Positions 35,501 to 42,113 of a stretch of DNA of 64,000 nt are shown piece by piece (position 1 is the first letter of the stretch; each line of letters opens with the position of its first letter). Made by a program: the position numbers and the translations under genes. This DNA is from Holothuria scabra. Lineage: Eukaryota > Echinodermata > Holothuroidea > Aspidochirotida > Holothuriidae. Location: contig CM074184.1 of NCBI GenBank assembly GCA_037179385.1, forward strand, positions 12,480,001-12,544,000, in the 5' to 3' direction. The notes beneath the pieces were generated by a model. The model had not been told where the DNA came from, did not search any database, and was given only the letters and a program-made list of their open reading frames with translations.

Positions 35501-36101
35501 TCGAGGACTAGTAATAGGACCTCTGGAGCCTGCCAAGGCTATGTCCAACTCAGTAGCACAGTAACACTAACAGTAACAGTAACACCATATGATTACCATA
35601 CTGGAGTAGAAAGTAGGGCCCTTCACAGAAAGATCTTTGGCATGCGGAAATGTGCGCCAACAAATTTGGCTTACGGCGTACCCGGCTGCTACAGGGAAAA
35701 TTTCAACAGTTGGCATACAATTGCAACAATTGGTGAGGCGTATAATCCAAACACCTCCACCTTGGTGTGATTCTTTGGCGTATGTCAAGTGTACTTTCCG
35801 GTGTGGCACCATAACACTAGTGCAAGCCTTAGTATTGCCCAACGTTAGGCCTAACGTTACCTAGGCCTACGTTAGGTCTAGGGCCCTACGCCGTACGTTA
35901 CAATGGTGACTGGTGGTGATCGGTAAGTAGTGATCACTGGCATGTGATTACGTAAAAACTCAATAAATACATATCACTGTTACCATCGGTGGTACTTTCG
36001 TATCTTTTCTCAACTACATAAGGATATCTAAAAAGCAGAAGGTCTCCTTTTGACCCAGAAGAAACCAGAACTATCCCAAGAGGTGTGCACTTGTTGGCCA
36101 T
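5426..36101 (-). CDS. NPRL3: NPRL3 gene (GATOR1 complex subunit), full span ATG to stop
   Basis: NPRL3 forms GATOR1 with NPRL2 and DEPDC5. GATOR1 is the GTPase-activating complex for RagA/B that shuts off mTORC1 at the lysosome when amino acids are scarce. Fourteen exons were placed by matching translated segments to the remembered human protein and checking splice sites. From N to C terminus they include [116 protein letters not shown] and LLDKFRSIL. Phases agree at every junction except exon 6/7. There a micro-exon of length 1 mod 3, probably 22 nt (about 8 residues between KLCQ and LTKHGT), was not located. The predicted protein is about 588 residues against 569 in human. The start ATG has A at -3 and G at +4. 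The introns are large and transposon-rich. The gene converges on MPG. Confidence 0.95.
6220..9373. repeat. Satellite array with about 150-bp monomers carrying DR1 motifs
   Basis: About twenty diverged monomers each carry the core 'aaatgacctttgacctccac' and blocks such as 'atagggatcatctactcaat', 'ccaacccacacacc' and 'cttgagatatcgtgtttaca'. Two monomer types alternate, giving a higher-order period near 300 bp. The first units (6220-6600) are degenerate. The array ends at 'gtcacaaacacacacac', a tail shared with the 30-kb array. Confidence 0.92.
9390..9920. repeat. GC-rich tandem dimer, period about 317 bp
   Basis: 'gtttatgtcacgcagca' occurs at about 9402 and again at about 9719, with matching downstream blocks (gatgccgcgag, ggctcttgcatatcac, agcaaggaaagac, ttcagctctc). 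The base composition is clearly richer in G+C than the flanks. Open frames across it are by-products of the composition and are not conserved between the copies. It directly follows the satellite array. Confidence 0.85.
11179..11759. mobile_element. TTAA-flanked element with long terminal inverted repeats, 581 bp
   Basis: The left end reads TTAA then GGTGTACCTCAAGTCAAA. The right end reads TTTGACTTGAGGTACACT then TTAA. Homology between arms continues inward (for example 'ccaactcccatctt' against 'aagatgggagctgg'), so the inverted repeats are well over 100 bp. There is no transposase frame, so it is non-autonomous. A half copy lies at 52890-52998 in the ankyrin-gene intron. Confidence 0.82.
11794..12052. 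mobile_element. PiggyBac-like MITE, copy 1 (TTAA target duplication)
   Basis: TTAA flanks a 251-bp element with inverted ends CCCTTTACCGTTGT and ACAACGGTAAAGGG. The interior is GC-rich (for example 'cacgcggagctcgaaactgc'), unlike the AT-rich intron. TTAA duplication plus CCC termini fit the piggyBac group; with no transposase this is a MITE. Two further copies lie at 12138 and 19975. Confidence 0.88.
12138..12396. mobile_element. PiggyBac-like MITE, copy 2
   Basis: Same 251-bp structure and TTAA flanks as the copy 86 bp upstream, in the same orientation, with only scattered substitutions between them. The similarity suggests recent activity or local duplication. The intervening 85 bp is not part of the element. 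Confidence 0.88.
13630..13825 (-). CDS. NPRL3: NPRL3 exon 13
   Basis: The acceptor 'ttttcag' is followed by a serine/acid-rich stretch ([18 protein letters not shown]), then [31 protein letters not shown]. The second part matches the winged-helix-like C-terminal block of NPRL3. Donor GCAAG|gttagt, phase 2. The open frame continuing to 13344 past the donor crosses a poly-C tract and is intronic. Confidence 0.92.
14461..14644 (-). CDS. NPRL3: NPRL3 exon 12
   Basis: Begins [14 protein letters not shown] directly after exon 11's LLTQ, matching the QLHTYV block of human NPRL3. It is followed by a low-complexity acidic linker ([18 protein letters not shown]) and a donor CAT|gtgagt, phase 1. The start given uses the acceptor nearest the unique exon sequence. 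Ten more acceptor copies lie upstream within 300 bp, so the true start may vary. Confidence 0.88.
14631..14954 (-). repeat. 30-bp minisatellite of duplicated NPRL3 exon-12 splice acceptors (11 units)
   Basis: Eleven tandem units (ten of 30 bp, one of 24 bp at 14901-14924) each carry, on the minus strand, a pyrimidine tract, TTTCACAG or TTTTACAG, and the first codons of exon 12 (CTN CAT ACN TAT). The unit lengths are multiples of three and the frame stays open throughout. Use of upstream acceptors would add repeats of about ten residues of the type [10 protein letters not shown]. Confidence 0.93.
14645..16159 (-). other. NPRL3 intron 11
   Basis: Carries the acceptor minisatellite at its 3' end. 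The remainder, 14990-16159, is AT-rich with a poly-C tract near 15918; no gene or mobile element was recognised. Confidence 0.6.
16160..16216 (-). CDS. NPRL3: NPRL3 exon 11 (57 nt)
   Basis: Translates as [19 protein letters not shown], matching the MVVWMLQRRLLIQ block. Phase 0 on both sides. The acceptor 'gatcagatcag' contains several nearby AGs; the one chosen is the only one keeping phase 0. Donor CAA|gtatgt. Confidence 0.9.
16217..17071 (-). other. NPRL3 intron 10
   Basis: Contains the 64-bp tandem repeat at 16603-16922; the rest is AT-rich with no recognisable feature. Confidence 0.6.
16603..16922. repeat. Tandem repeat, about 64 bp x 5
   Basis: Five head-to-tail units, each with 'ttcatacaaaaatgtt', 'taagtaaacttttgtcat' and 'gatggccat', differ at a few bases. 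The short open frame spanning them is a consequence of the repeat and not a gene. Confidence 0.9.
17072..17186 (-). CDS. NPRL3: NPRL3 exon 10
   Basis: Encodes [17 protein letters not shown] then [20 protein letters not shown], matching human YSPLAEQFSHQFPSHDL and the KFSLPVSLSEF block. Acceptor 'gttatag', donor TGG|gtgagt. Phase 2 in and 0 out agree with the neighbours. Confidence 0.92.
17187..19135 (-). other. NPRL3 intron 9 with microsatellite
   Basis: AT-rich, no exon recognised. A (TTTA)n/(TTA)n tract running into poly-T and poly-G lies at 18833-18905. Short reading frames here have no family signature. Confidence 0.6.
18833..18905. repeat. (TTTA)n-(TTA)n-(T)n-(G)n compound microsatellite
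   Basis: Direct low-complexity run: TTTA repeats change to TTA repeats, then to poly-T and poly-G. Confidence 0.95.
19136..19242 (-). CDS. NPRL3: NPRL3 exon 9
   Basis: Acceptor 'tttgctag', then [20 protein letters not shown] and [15 protein letters not shown], matching human [20 protein letters not shown]. Donor GGAAT|gtaagt, phase 2. Very strong family match. Confidence 0.95.
19752..19943 (-). CDS. NPRL3: NPRL3 exon 8
   Basis: [20 protein letters not shown] followed by [20 protein letters not shown] and DADLHLSQ, matching the human [10 protein letters not shown] and IDCSPALVRVIK blocks. Phase 0 on both sides, 64 codons. Acceptor 'tttcatcag' lies only about 30 bp from the end of a piggyBac-like MITE. 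Confidence 0.95.
19975..20233. mobile_element. PiggyBac-like MITE, copy 3
   Basis: Third copy of the 251-bp TTAA-flanked element, same orientation, ends matching CCCTTTACCG and ACAACGGTAAAGGG. It starts about 31 bp upstream (in transcript sense) of the NPRL3 exon-8 acceptor, inside the usual branch-point window. Confidence 0.88.
20252..20576 (-). mobile_element. tRNA-derived SINE
   Basis: The minus strand has an A-box match TGGCTAAGTGG (20549-20559) and a B-box-like AGTTCAATGCC (20487-20497). A tRNA-unrelated body follows, ending in the block shared with 1592-1665. The internal doublet 'aaacccactttactt' is repeated. Exact ends are approximate. Confidence 0.6.
21002..21084. repeat. 28-bp x 3 tandem repeat
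   Basis: 'caggatgtaagaagtctgaa' plus 'tcccttaa' repeated three times, the last unit slightly diverged. Confidence 0.92.
21346..21451 (-). CDS. NPRL3: NPRL3 exon 7
   Basis: [14 protein letters not shown] followed by [20 protein letters not shown], matching the human [16 protein letters not shown] block. Incoming phase 2, outgoing phase 0 (GAG|gttagt). The incoming phase does not match exon 6, which implies a missing micro-exon between them. Confidence 0.92.
21452..22549 (-). other. NPRL3 intron region predicted to hide a micro-exon
   Basis: Phase and alignment predict about 22 coding nt between exons 6 and 7. I searched for a short segment with flanking AG/GT and a DLKEAYDS-like reading and found none convincing. 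A run at 21513-21530 starts promisingly but contains a stop in frame. Confidence 0.5.
22550..22603 (-). CDS. NPRL3: NPRL3 exon 6 (54 nt)
   Basis: Acceptor 'catacttgcag' then [17 protein letters not shown], matching human QSPFHHILPKCKLAR. Phase 1 in and out. The donor CAAG|gttta is weaker than the others in this gene, so the 3' boundary is slightly uncertain. Confidence 0.8.
22604..23940 (-). other. NPRL3 intron 5
   Basis: Holds a tandem duplication (22748-23096) and AT-rich sequence. A segment near 23361-23420 has an exon-like donor 'caag|gtaagt' on the minus strand, but its phase and sequence do not fit NPRL3. Confidence 0.55.
22748..23096. repeat. Direct duplication, about 180 bp x 2
   Basis: Both halves share 'tcctctagctgccactgcca', 'tttgtcaaattaactaattc', a poly-G run, 'aattagtacagattc' and 'cagggcta'. 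The poly-G length differs between halves. Confidence 0.9.
23941..24094 (-). CDS. NPRL3: NPRL3 exon 5
   Basis: [20 protein letters not shown], then [13 protein letters not shown] and [10 protein letters not shown], matching human [22 protein letters not shown] and DEVSAMADG. Acceptor 'tttttcag', donor GAGG|gtaaga, phase 0 in and 1 out. Confidence 0.95.
24101..24184. repeat. 28-bp x 3 tandem repeat abutting the exon-5 acceptor
   Basis: Three near-perfect units of 'aatgtatacaggaacagtgt' plus 'gagatttc', beginning 7 bp from the NPRL3 exon-5 boundary. The unit nearest the exon supplies most of the polypyrimidine/branch region. Confidence 0.93.
24900..25880. repeat. Degenerate third satellite region related to the DR1 arrays
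   Basis: Diverged segments contain 'aatgacctttgacctccat' (about 25721), 'caaaaacaatgaggcac', 'aaggtcaaatgaagt' and a tail resembling 'gtcacatacaaacacatac'. It looks like an older member of the family at 6.2 and 30 kb. Confidence 0.6.
26083..26381. mobile_element. TTAA MITE family 'AGGG-CTCACCCC', copy D
   Basis: Left end TTAA|AGGCCTAAAT with 'aaccccaagcag'; right end 'gtagtttggggtg' and 'tagccct|ttag'. About 300 bp, with inverted ends and internal blocks ('cagtttattgcttcagggtg') shared with copies at 40.9-42.1 and 47.1-47.7 kb. The right TTAA has decayed to TTAG. Confidence 0.8.
26473..26544 (-). CDS. NPRL3: NPRL3 exon 4 (72 nt)
   Basis: [20 protein letters not shown] then FVLN, matching human REAPTMILFNVVFALRAN. 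Acceptor 'ttattaacag', donor GAAT|gtaagt, phase 0 both sides. The core FNVVF is a hallmark of the N-terminal longin-like domain. Confidence 0.94.
26545..28533 (-). other. NPRL3 intron 3
   Basis: AT-rich; contains the partial exon-3 duplicate at 28264-28358. No other coding match. Confidence 0.6.
28264..28358 (-). pseudogene. Partial duplicate of NPRL3 exon 3 with donor site
   Basis: Repeats the 3' part of exon 3 ([10 protein letters not shown] then ISQRW) plus its 5' splice site (TGG|gtgagt) and intron flank 'tctattgatgag', about 220 bp downstream of the real exon. The 5' half of the exon and its acceptor are absent, so it is a fragment. Confidence 0.85.
28534..28666 (-). CDS. NPRL3: NPRL3 exon 3
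   Basis: [20 protein letters not shown] then [20 protein letters not shown] and NQRW, matching human [38 protein letters not shown]. Acceptor 'gtcttacag', donor TGG|gtaagt, phase 2 in and 0 out. Confidence 0.95.
28667..31914 (-). other. NPRL3 intron 2 (3.2 kb)
   Basis: Its transcript-upstream half contains the second DR1 satellite array and its CA-rich tail. The segment 28680-30070 is AT-rich without recognised genes. Confidence 0.65.
30075..31660. repeat. Second DR1 satellite array, about 146-bp monomers plus (CA)n tail
   Basis: About ten monomers with 'catcataacgcatcaacata', 'tcaagtttgaaatgaatcca', 'gtttcctacc', 'gaccccatgtgaccccaaat' and 'gacctttgacctccacc'. The core is shared with the 6-9 kb array but the remainder differs, so this is a separate subfamily. 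It ends in 'gtcacaaacacacacac' and a long CA/CATA microsatellite. Confidence 0.92.
31915..32008 (-). CDS. NPRL3: NPRL3 exon 2
   Basis: [18 protein letters not shown] then [13 protein letters not shown], aligned to the poorly conserved human [20 protein letters not shown] segment. Support comes from position, acceptor 'tctcacag', donor CACG|gtatgt, and phases (1 in, 2 out) that join exons 1 and 3 exactly. Confidence 0.85.
33535..33794. mobile_element. TTAA MITE family 'GAGCAGTC', copy 1
   Basis: TTAA then AGGGCAGGAGCAGTC on the left; GACTGCTCTTTACCT then TTAG on the right. Internal blocks ('tagtagactgtcc', 'catgattggctgtt', 'gaaagatactttgaa') recur at 55431-55707. Confidence 0.75.
34943..35495 (-). 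mobile_element. CR1/Jockey-type LINE, 3' fragment
   Basis: The minus strand encodes the end of a non-LTR reverse transcriptase: [12 protein letters not shown] near 35487, then [29 protein letters not shown] and [19 protein letters not shown] (35039-35341). Frame changes and a stop separate the blocks, so it is dead. The 3' end is a (GAA)n microsatellite (34951-34970), typical of this LINE group. Everything upstream of the RT C-terminus is missing. Confidence 0.85.
35984..36101 (-). CDS. NPRL3: NPRL3 exon 1 with start codon
   Basis: [20 protein letters not shown] then [19 protein letters not shown], matching human [22 protein letters not shown]. The ATG (36099-36101) has a good context (A at -3, G at +4) and is the first Met of the conserved block. 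Donor GATG|gtaaca, phase 1. It starts the longin-like domain. Confidence 0.95.
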
Positions 36102-36592
36102 CGTCCACTGCTAGTATCTTACCTTCCCTTTTTTCGTAGTATAGCGAAGGGAAATTAATGCAAATTGTGTGAAATGAGCTTTACCCCTTATTCAAAATAA
36201 CACATTTTCAAAATCTGTTCGGCAACTCTGACTCCGAAGAAGAAAATAATCTGTTTAATAACTAATATCTAAGTTACCCCAACCATATTTTCAAACGTAA
36301 CTGTTATTTTGAAAAAATAAATCATTTTCGAAGAAATCAATTTTCCCTTCAACGACCTACGAAAAAAGACTCTTGGTACACCAAATTTTCTATCCCGAAA
36401 AAGTTCCTTCAAAATGCAATGCCAACTACATTTTCTCAAATAAGATAAGCATCCTAAAATACAACTTAGACAACAAAAGCTAATTTTCCTCATTGCTGAT
36501 TCTCTGAATGGGAAAGAATATTTAACCTAAAATTAGAAAAGTGGAAATCTGGTAGAGTTCATGATTGCGGTAGTACAGATATAAACAAGGAA
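36102..36592. other. NPRL3 5' flank (UTR/promoter region)
   Basis: Should hold the NPRL3 5' UTR and proximal promoter, read on the minus strand. No clear TATA or CpG island was recognised. The LINE at 36593 limits the promoter side to under 0.5 kb of non-repeat sequence. Confidence 0.45.
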
Positions 36593-37845
36593 CTTTCTTG
36601 AGGATGTTTCTTTGTCTCTCGATTCAGGTTCCAGTGTGGACGTCATTTACCTTGACTTCCAAAAAGCTTTTGACAAAGTACCTCTAGGTAGACTCATGGT
36701 AAAATTGCATAGGTTAGGCATCATGGGCAAGTGCGCTCAGTGGATCAATTCGTGGCTCAATGGTAGGTCTCAGAGAGTTGTTGTCAATGGAAATTTTTCT
36801 TCCTGGAAAGAAGTCTCAAGTGGTGTACCACAAGGTTCTGTTCTTGGCCCACTTCTTTTCTTAATTTTCATAAATGATATTGATAGCTCTATCACTTCCA
36901 GTATAAGTAAGTTTGCTGATGATACAAAGCTCTATAGGAAGGTTGGAGGAAAGGATGATTCTTTATTGCTTCAGAAAGATCTGGATAGGTTATTTTCATG
37001 GTCTCAGACTTGGCAAATGTCTTTTAATGCTGATAAGTGCAAAGTCCTCCACTTTGGTTCTAAGAATCCCCACCATGATTATACTATGAATGGTACTAAT
37101 TTGAACAAAGTGACTTCTGAGAAAGACCTTGGTGTAGTTATTACAAGAGATTTGAAGTCATCTAGGCAATGTGCAGCTACTGCTGCAAGGGCAAATAGGG
37201 TGCTTGGGTTGATCAGGAGGAATTTTAAGAGTTTTAGTAAAGAAATTGTGCTAAATTTGTATAAGCAGCTGGTTCGACCCCATCTCGACTATGCTGCACA
37301 GGCCTGGAGTCCCTTCTTTGAAAAGGACAAATTGCTTTTAGAGCAAGTTCAGAAGAGAGCTACCCGACTCATACCTGAGGTTAAAAATCTACCTTATTCC
37401 CAAAGGCTTAAGCTGCTTGGGCTTACCACTTTGGAGCTGAGAAGGATTAGGGGGACATGCTCCAGGTATACAAATTTCTATCTGAAGGGAATCCTTTGTT
37501 AGCTTGCAGTTATTTAAAGGTCCAGAGTAATCCTCGGGTTAGAGGCCATTGCAAAAAGCTTGAAAAGTCTTTTGCTAGACTTGACATTAGGAAGTTCAGT
37601 TTCTCTCATAGGGTTGTTAGTGAGTGGAATAGCCTGCCTGAGTGGGTTGTTAACTCCACATCAGTGCACCGTTTTAAGGTTAATATTGACAAGTTTTTCC
37701 ATGACTGTGGTAGAATCTAATCTTTCTGGGCTCTTTAGGTGTTGGTGGTTTGCTTTGTTTTGGGGGGTTTTTGGATTACAGGGCATCTTATGGGGCCTTT
37801 ACAGCCCTCCTTTGCCCTTGAACCTGTTATGTTATGTTATGTTAT
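36593..37845 (+). mobile_element. CR1/Jockey-type LINE, 5'-truncated, one frameshift
   Basis: A reverse transcriptase frame (36612-37502) shows the RT motifs VIYLDFQKAFDKVP, GVPQGSVLGPLLFLIFINDI and FADDTKLY (catalytic F-A-D-D), then the family's C-terminal block HLDYAAQAWSPF. The frame then shifts once, in a G run near 37450, and the usual C-terminal block (MLQVYKFL, FSHRVVSEWNSLPEWVV) continues at 37457-37720. The element ends in (GTTAT)n at 37825-37845, as CR1/Jockey elements often do. The endonuclease and 5' end are absent. Apart from one visible frameshift it is well preserved, so the insertion is fairly young. Confidence 0.9.
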
Positions 37846-38276
37846 AATGGCGAGTAAGTATATAAAGGACTAACTCCAATACTCATGTCCGGGAAAATGT
37901 TTACTGACAGACAAAACGCCATAAAAAAAATTATGGGATGTTGTTTCTGACTGTGTTTCTCACAAAATATGATCATTTTTGCATTTGGATTTTGTAGACA
38001 ATGAGTTGAAATATATACTGCTCAAAATTGGCAATCTGACCAATTTTAGTGCCATTTTTTTTATTGTATTATACTCCGTTCTGTGAAATGCCGTTTTTGA
38101 GTAGCTAATATGGCGGGAAACACATCCCTATCATTCAAGGCTCTCTAGCTCAAAATTTCAATGGTCGTGACTCATGGTATGGAAATTTGAAGGTGCCATG
38201 AAAGCCGAGATTGTGGGCTTCGATCAGATGGGTGGCATGTTCTGGTTGAAAATTTCTTCTGGGAGCTAGGGGGCAC
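37846..38276. other. Intergenic stretch, no gene recognised
   Basis: AT-rich sequence between the LINE and the hAT-like element; nothing recognisable. Confidence 0.5.
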
Positions 38277-38284
38277 GGAAGTAG

Positions 38285-40429
38285 CAGTGGCGGATCCAGG
38301 GGGGGTGGGGGTATGCATACCCCCCCCCCCCACCGGGAAGGTAAAAAATTATATCGATAGCCAGGCTAATCGAAACATAGCCCTAATTATTTTTTTAAAA
38401 ATACAGTGATAGTTGTTCAATTATTTGATTGCCGTATTTTTGTGTAATATTCTTCAATAAAATGAGAAATGTAAATTATAATGTATCTATCTTCCTTATC
38501 ATTTGGTAAATTCCCGTTTTGTTTACACATTGCGCCATGACGAATTCTAAATCCAGCGTTTTCCGCCAACGGCCGTTGGTAACGTTGTTGGTGACATCAC
38601 ATGTCTGTCTATGCTATGTCTATGGCTACGACTACTGTCGAATAATGGGCCAATCGTTGATACGAAGGCTTGTACAGTACGATGATGTTGTAGAGTGTGT
38701 GAGCGATACGAGTTGAGATATGAATAAACAGATGAGAAGAAGATTTAGTTCTGATTCAAGGTGATTGGCGGTTTTATTCCCTTCGATAAACAGCTAGCAC
38801 CAAAAGAACTATTAAAATTCAACTATATACAGATTGAGGCAGGTGCTCGCCGTTTGAGGTCGGCTGCGCCAGTGTGTGAGTGCGACCAAAACTTTCACGC
38901 TCGGAGCTTTCATGTCTCGGGGAGATCGGAACACATGCAGTCCCCTGATTGGTTAAAAGTTGTGACGCACCAAATTAGATAAATATTAAGTAGTGTGCTG
39001 ATCTTAATGATCAATGAGGAGGCTGTAGAGGGTGAAATTCGCAACACCTTGAAAATACGGGATACAACATACACGTGGAACTAGGGCGGGGTAGTTTGTC
39101 ACGTGCACCGGTAACACGTGGCGGGAAACAGGAAGGGCACTGGGCCCGAATCTAGGACAAGGGGAAGGGAGAGTTGCTCTTAAATAACAAGATGGCGTTC
39201 CTGTTAAAGGTTAAGGAGGGTACACCATGCTTCATGACACTGTGTACAGGTTACACATGACATAGCCTAAAACCGTGTGACGGTAATAGAGTACACCCGG
39301 TATTAAATTCACATTGACCGTATAGTCCGTTGAAGTAACGATTACCCACACTTTTAAGACCATGTTTTGAAAGCTTGGGAGTTTCATAGTAGCTTAAAAT
39401 GTTGAAACGTTTAGCACCATGCTGCATCTCGCCCCCCCCCCTTTTCTTAGACACCCAGGCGGGGCAGGGGGCTCTGAAAATGAAGAATTCGGAAATTTGT
39501 CAATTGTGAGACCAGTCTACTGTGTGGTTTTGACAACCCATGAAATTATGAAATTCCCAATCAATTTTCCCTACGCTCCATATTCGTCATTATTTGATTC
39601 AAGAAAGCAAAATTTTTAGCGCGCTTCGCGCGTCGCATAATGCAATTACTTAGCAGAAGTGCTCGCTCATACTTTCACTTTGGTAAACTTTTCCGAGCTC
39701 TGGGAGCGACAAAATCGGAAATTTCCTACAATTGTGACACTAGATCACCGAGTGACACCGTTAACTATAAACAGCTTCGCGCGTCGTATAATGCAATTAC
39801 TTAGCAGAAGTGCTCGCTCATACCTTCACTTCTTTTCCGAGCTCTGGGTGTGACAAAATCGGAGATTTCCTACACTTGTGACACCAGATCACCAAGTGAC
39901 ACCGTTAACTATATACAGTGAGATTTTCATAAATTTTCTTTCTTTAAATTCCATATTTTCTCCAATAAAAGCTCAAAAAAATTTCGTTATGTAGGCGTTG
40001 GATAATATTATGTACCAACAACGATCTTTGGTCGCTGCCCAACCTCAGATTTGCCGATAGAAAATGCAAATTCTTCAGTAATTCCCCAACTGTTCAAATT
40101 TCCTTGCAGGAAACCCAGCATCCAAACTTTTCTGCAACACAAGCTCCATATTTTCAAATATTTGAATTGGGCGCGAATATTTAATTTTCAGCGCGCTCCG
40201 CACGCTGCAAATTACACCCTTAGTACAGTGGTAATCACACTTAAAAATACGGTAAAATTTGGATGCTTGCCTACTACCCCCCATTTCCCATTTCCTGAAT
40301 TCTTATAGGCATCAGAGACTAAACAACATACATGTCAATGGTGGCGCTTCGCTCAGTGTACATTTGATACCCAACCACTTGTAGACCCCCCCCCCCCCCC
40401 CCAACTGAAAAGTCCTGGATCCGCCACTG
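38285..40429. mobile_element. hAT-like non-autonomous element, 2145 bp
   Basis: Inverted ends CAGTGGCGGATCCAGG and CCTGGATCCGCCACTG, each running into a G- or C-homopolymer, are flanked by a perfect 8-bp duplication (ggaagtag, 38277-38284 and 40430-40437). An 8-bp duplication with CAG...CTG ends is the hAT signature. No transposase frame is visible. The interior contains a direct duplication of about 160 bp (39617-39915) marked by 'cttcgcgcgtcg' and 'ttagcagaagtgctcgctca'. Confidence 0.88.
39617..39915. repeat. Internal tandem duplication within the hAT-like element
   Basis: Two copies share 'taatgcaattacttagcaga', 'agtgctcgctcata' and 'agtgacaccgttaactat', with a small indel in the second copy. 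Confidence 0.88.
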
Positions 40430-40903
40430 GGAAGTAGCCTAAATTAGTGTGTAAGTCAATGGGACTTATAATTAGTGGCCCGCTACCTTAACATTTAAGA
40501 GCGATCCTACTTGACCACGCACCGACACGCCTGGTATGCCTTGTGCACCAGAGCATGCGCTGACGCGCGCTGTAAATACTAAACCGCAAAGAACATGTTA
40601 CGGCAACATATGCATACGAGAACACTTCGGAAGTTCATTGTGTACAATCTGAAAAAGTCTGTAATATTAATTTTATTTATTACATGTACAGAAGAAGAAA
40701 TAAAGAAATACAAAAATAATACATGAGCAATTTCTGTGAATGAATTGACAACACTTTTTACTTCGTTTGTTTTTCATTTTATGTTCTATAAATTTACAAA
40801 CAAAGCAAAGGACAATAATTGCGAATATAAAGCTGTTGTGAATTTAATGCTTTCTTTAGTTATCTATGATCGAAATGAATTCTTATGTTAACGAAAAAGT
40901 TAT

Positions 40904-41207
40904 TTAAAGGGACAATCCTCTCACCCCAAACTACACTTCTGGTATAGGGTAACAGAAACTCTCAATTGGCTCAGCTTTTAGATTGACTGCTAATTCAAAC
41001 AATGCAGATAACCAAAGCTTATATTTCACAGCATGAACTGTTCTGAGAGTGTTTTGATAACACATCTTGAGCTTTCTAAACTCACCCTGAGGCAATAAAA
41101 TGAGACTGTGTCTGAATGAGGGTGAATTTCAGACAATTGTTGGAGGGGCTTAATTAAGAAGGTTGGAAGAATTGGTACTATTTGGGATGAGAAAATTGGG
41201 CCTTTAA
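40904..41207. mobile_element. TTAA MITE family 'AGGG-CTCACCCC', copy A
   Basis: TTAA|AGGGACAATCCTCTCACCCC on the left and 'tttgggatgag', 'ttgggcct|TTAA' on the right; about 300 bp. Shares 'ctcaattggctcagct' and 'attcaaacaatgcaga' with copies B and F. Confidence 0.85.
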
Positions 41208-41502
41208 TGATGCGGACATTAATTCGAATAAACGCTGATTCAGTGGCGTGTGCAGGATTTCGAAAGTGAGGGCACAACCTGTGATTCCCCCGACTGGCAT
41301 GGATTTCTATGACCCTTTTTTATTTTATTTTTTTATTTATTATTATTTTTATTTGTTTTTTTTTTTTTTTTCTCTTTTCTGCATTTCAGTTCTTGGCGAC
41401 CCACTCGTGAGCATACTTGTGCTATTCGAATTTTCGATTACCTTTCTTTTTTATTATTTTGCCTTTACAACCATTTTTTCTGCCACGGGGATTGGTGTGT
41501 GG

Positions 41503-41812
41503 TTAAAGGGCCAAGCCTCTCACCCCAAACTACAATTTTGGTACCCGGCCGGGTACCTAGATTCTCAATTGGCTCAGCTCTTTGATTGACAGCTAATTCA
41601 AACAATGCAGAGTGCCAAAGCTTATATTACAGCATGAACGGTACTGAAAGTGTTTTGATTATACAAATTGACTTTTTCTATACTCACCCTGAAGCAATAA
41701 ACTGAGAGTGGGTGTGGATGAGGATGAATTTCAGACAATAATTGTGGGAGGGGCTTCAGTAAGAAGGTTAGGAGAATTTGTACTGCTTGGGGTGAGAGAA
41801 CTGGTCCTTTAA
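41503..41812. mobile_element. TTAA MITE family 'AGGG-CTCACCCC', copy B
   Basis: TTAA|AGGGCCAAGCCTCTCACCCC to 'ggtgagagaactggtcct|TTAA'. The right TTAA (41809-41812) is also the left TTAA of the inverted copy C. Confidence 0.87.
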
Positions 41813-42113
41813 AGGCATATTTTCATCATCCCAAACAGTTCCAATTCTCCCAACCTACTTACTTCTAGCCCCTCCCACATTTATCTAAAACTCATCTTTA
41901 TCCAGAGACAATCCTAGTTTATTGCTTCATGGCTTGTCCCAGAGGCCATACAAGTCCATAGTATGTAATCAAGACACTCTCAGTGCCCATGCTGTGTAAT
42001 TTAGCAATGGTGCATGGTTTGAATGTGATGCCAATCAAAGAGCTGTACCAATTGAGAGTTTTGATATATGTATACTGAAACTATAGTTTGGGGTGACGAA
42101 TGACTGCCTTTAA
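41809..42113. mobile_element. TTAA MITE family 'AGGG-CTCACCCC', copy C (inverted)
   Basis: Starts TTAA|AGGCATATTTTC with 'catcccaaacagttccaatt' and ends 'atagtttggggtgacg', 'tgcct|TTAA'. Opposite orientation to copy B, sharing one TTAA. Confidence 0.83.

Larger units (their letters stand above)
32009..35983 (-). other. NPRL3 intron 1 (4.0 kb)
   Basis: Contains a TTAA element (33535-33794) and a minus-strand LINE fragment (34943-35495). Several 60-180 codon open frames (for example 32360-32902) lack homology, codon structure or splice context. Confidence 0.6.
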
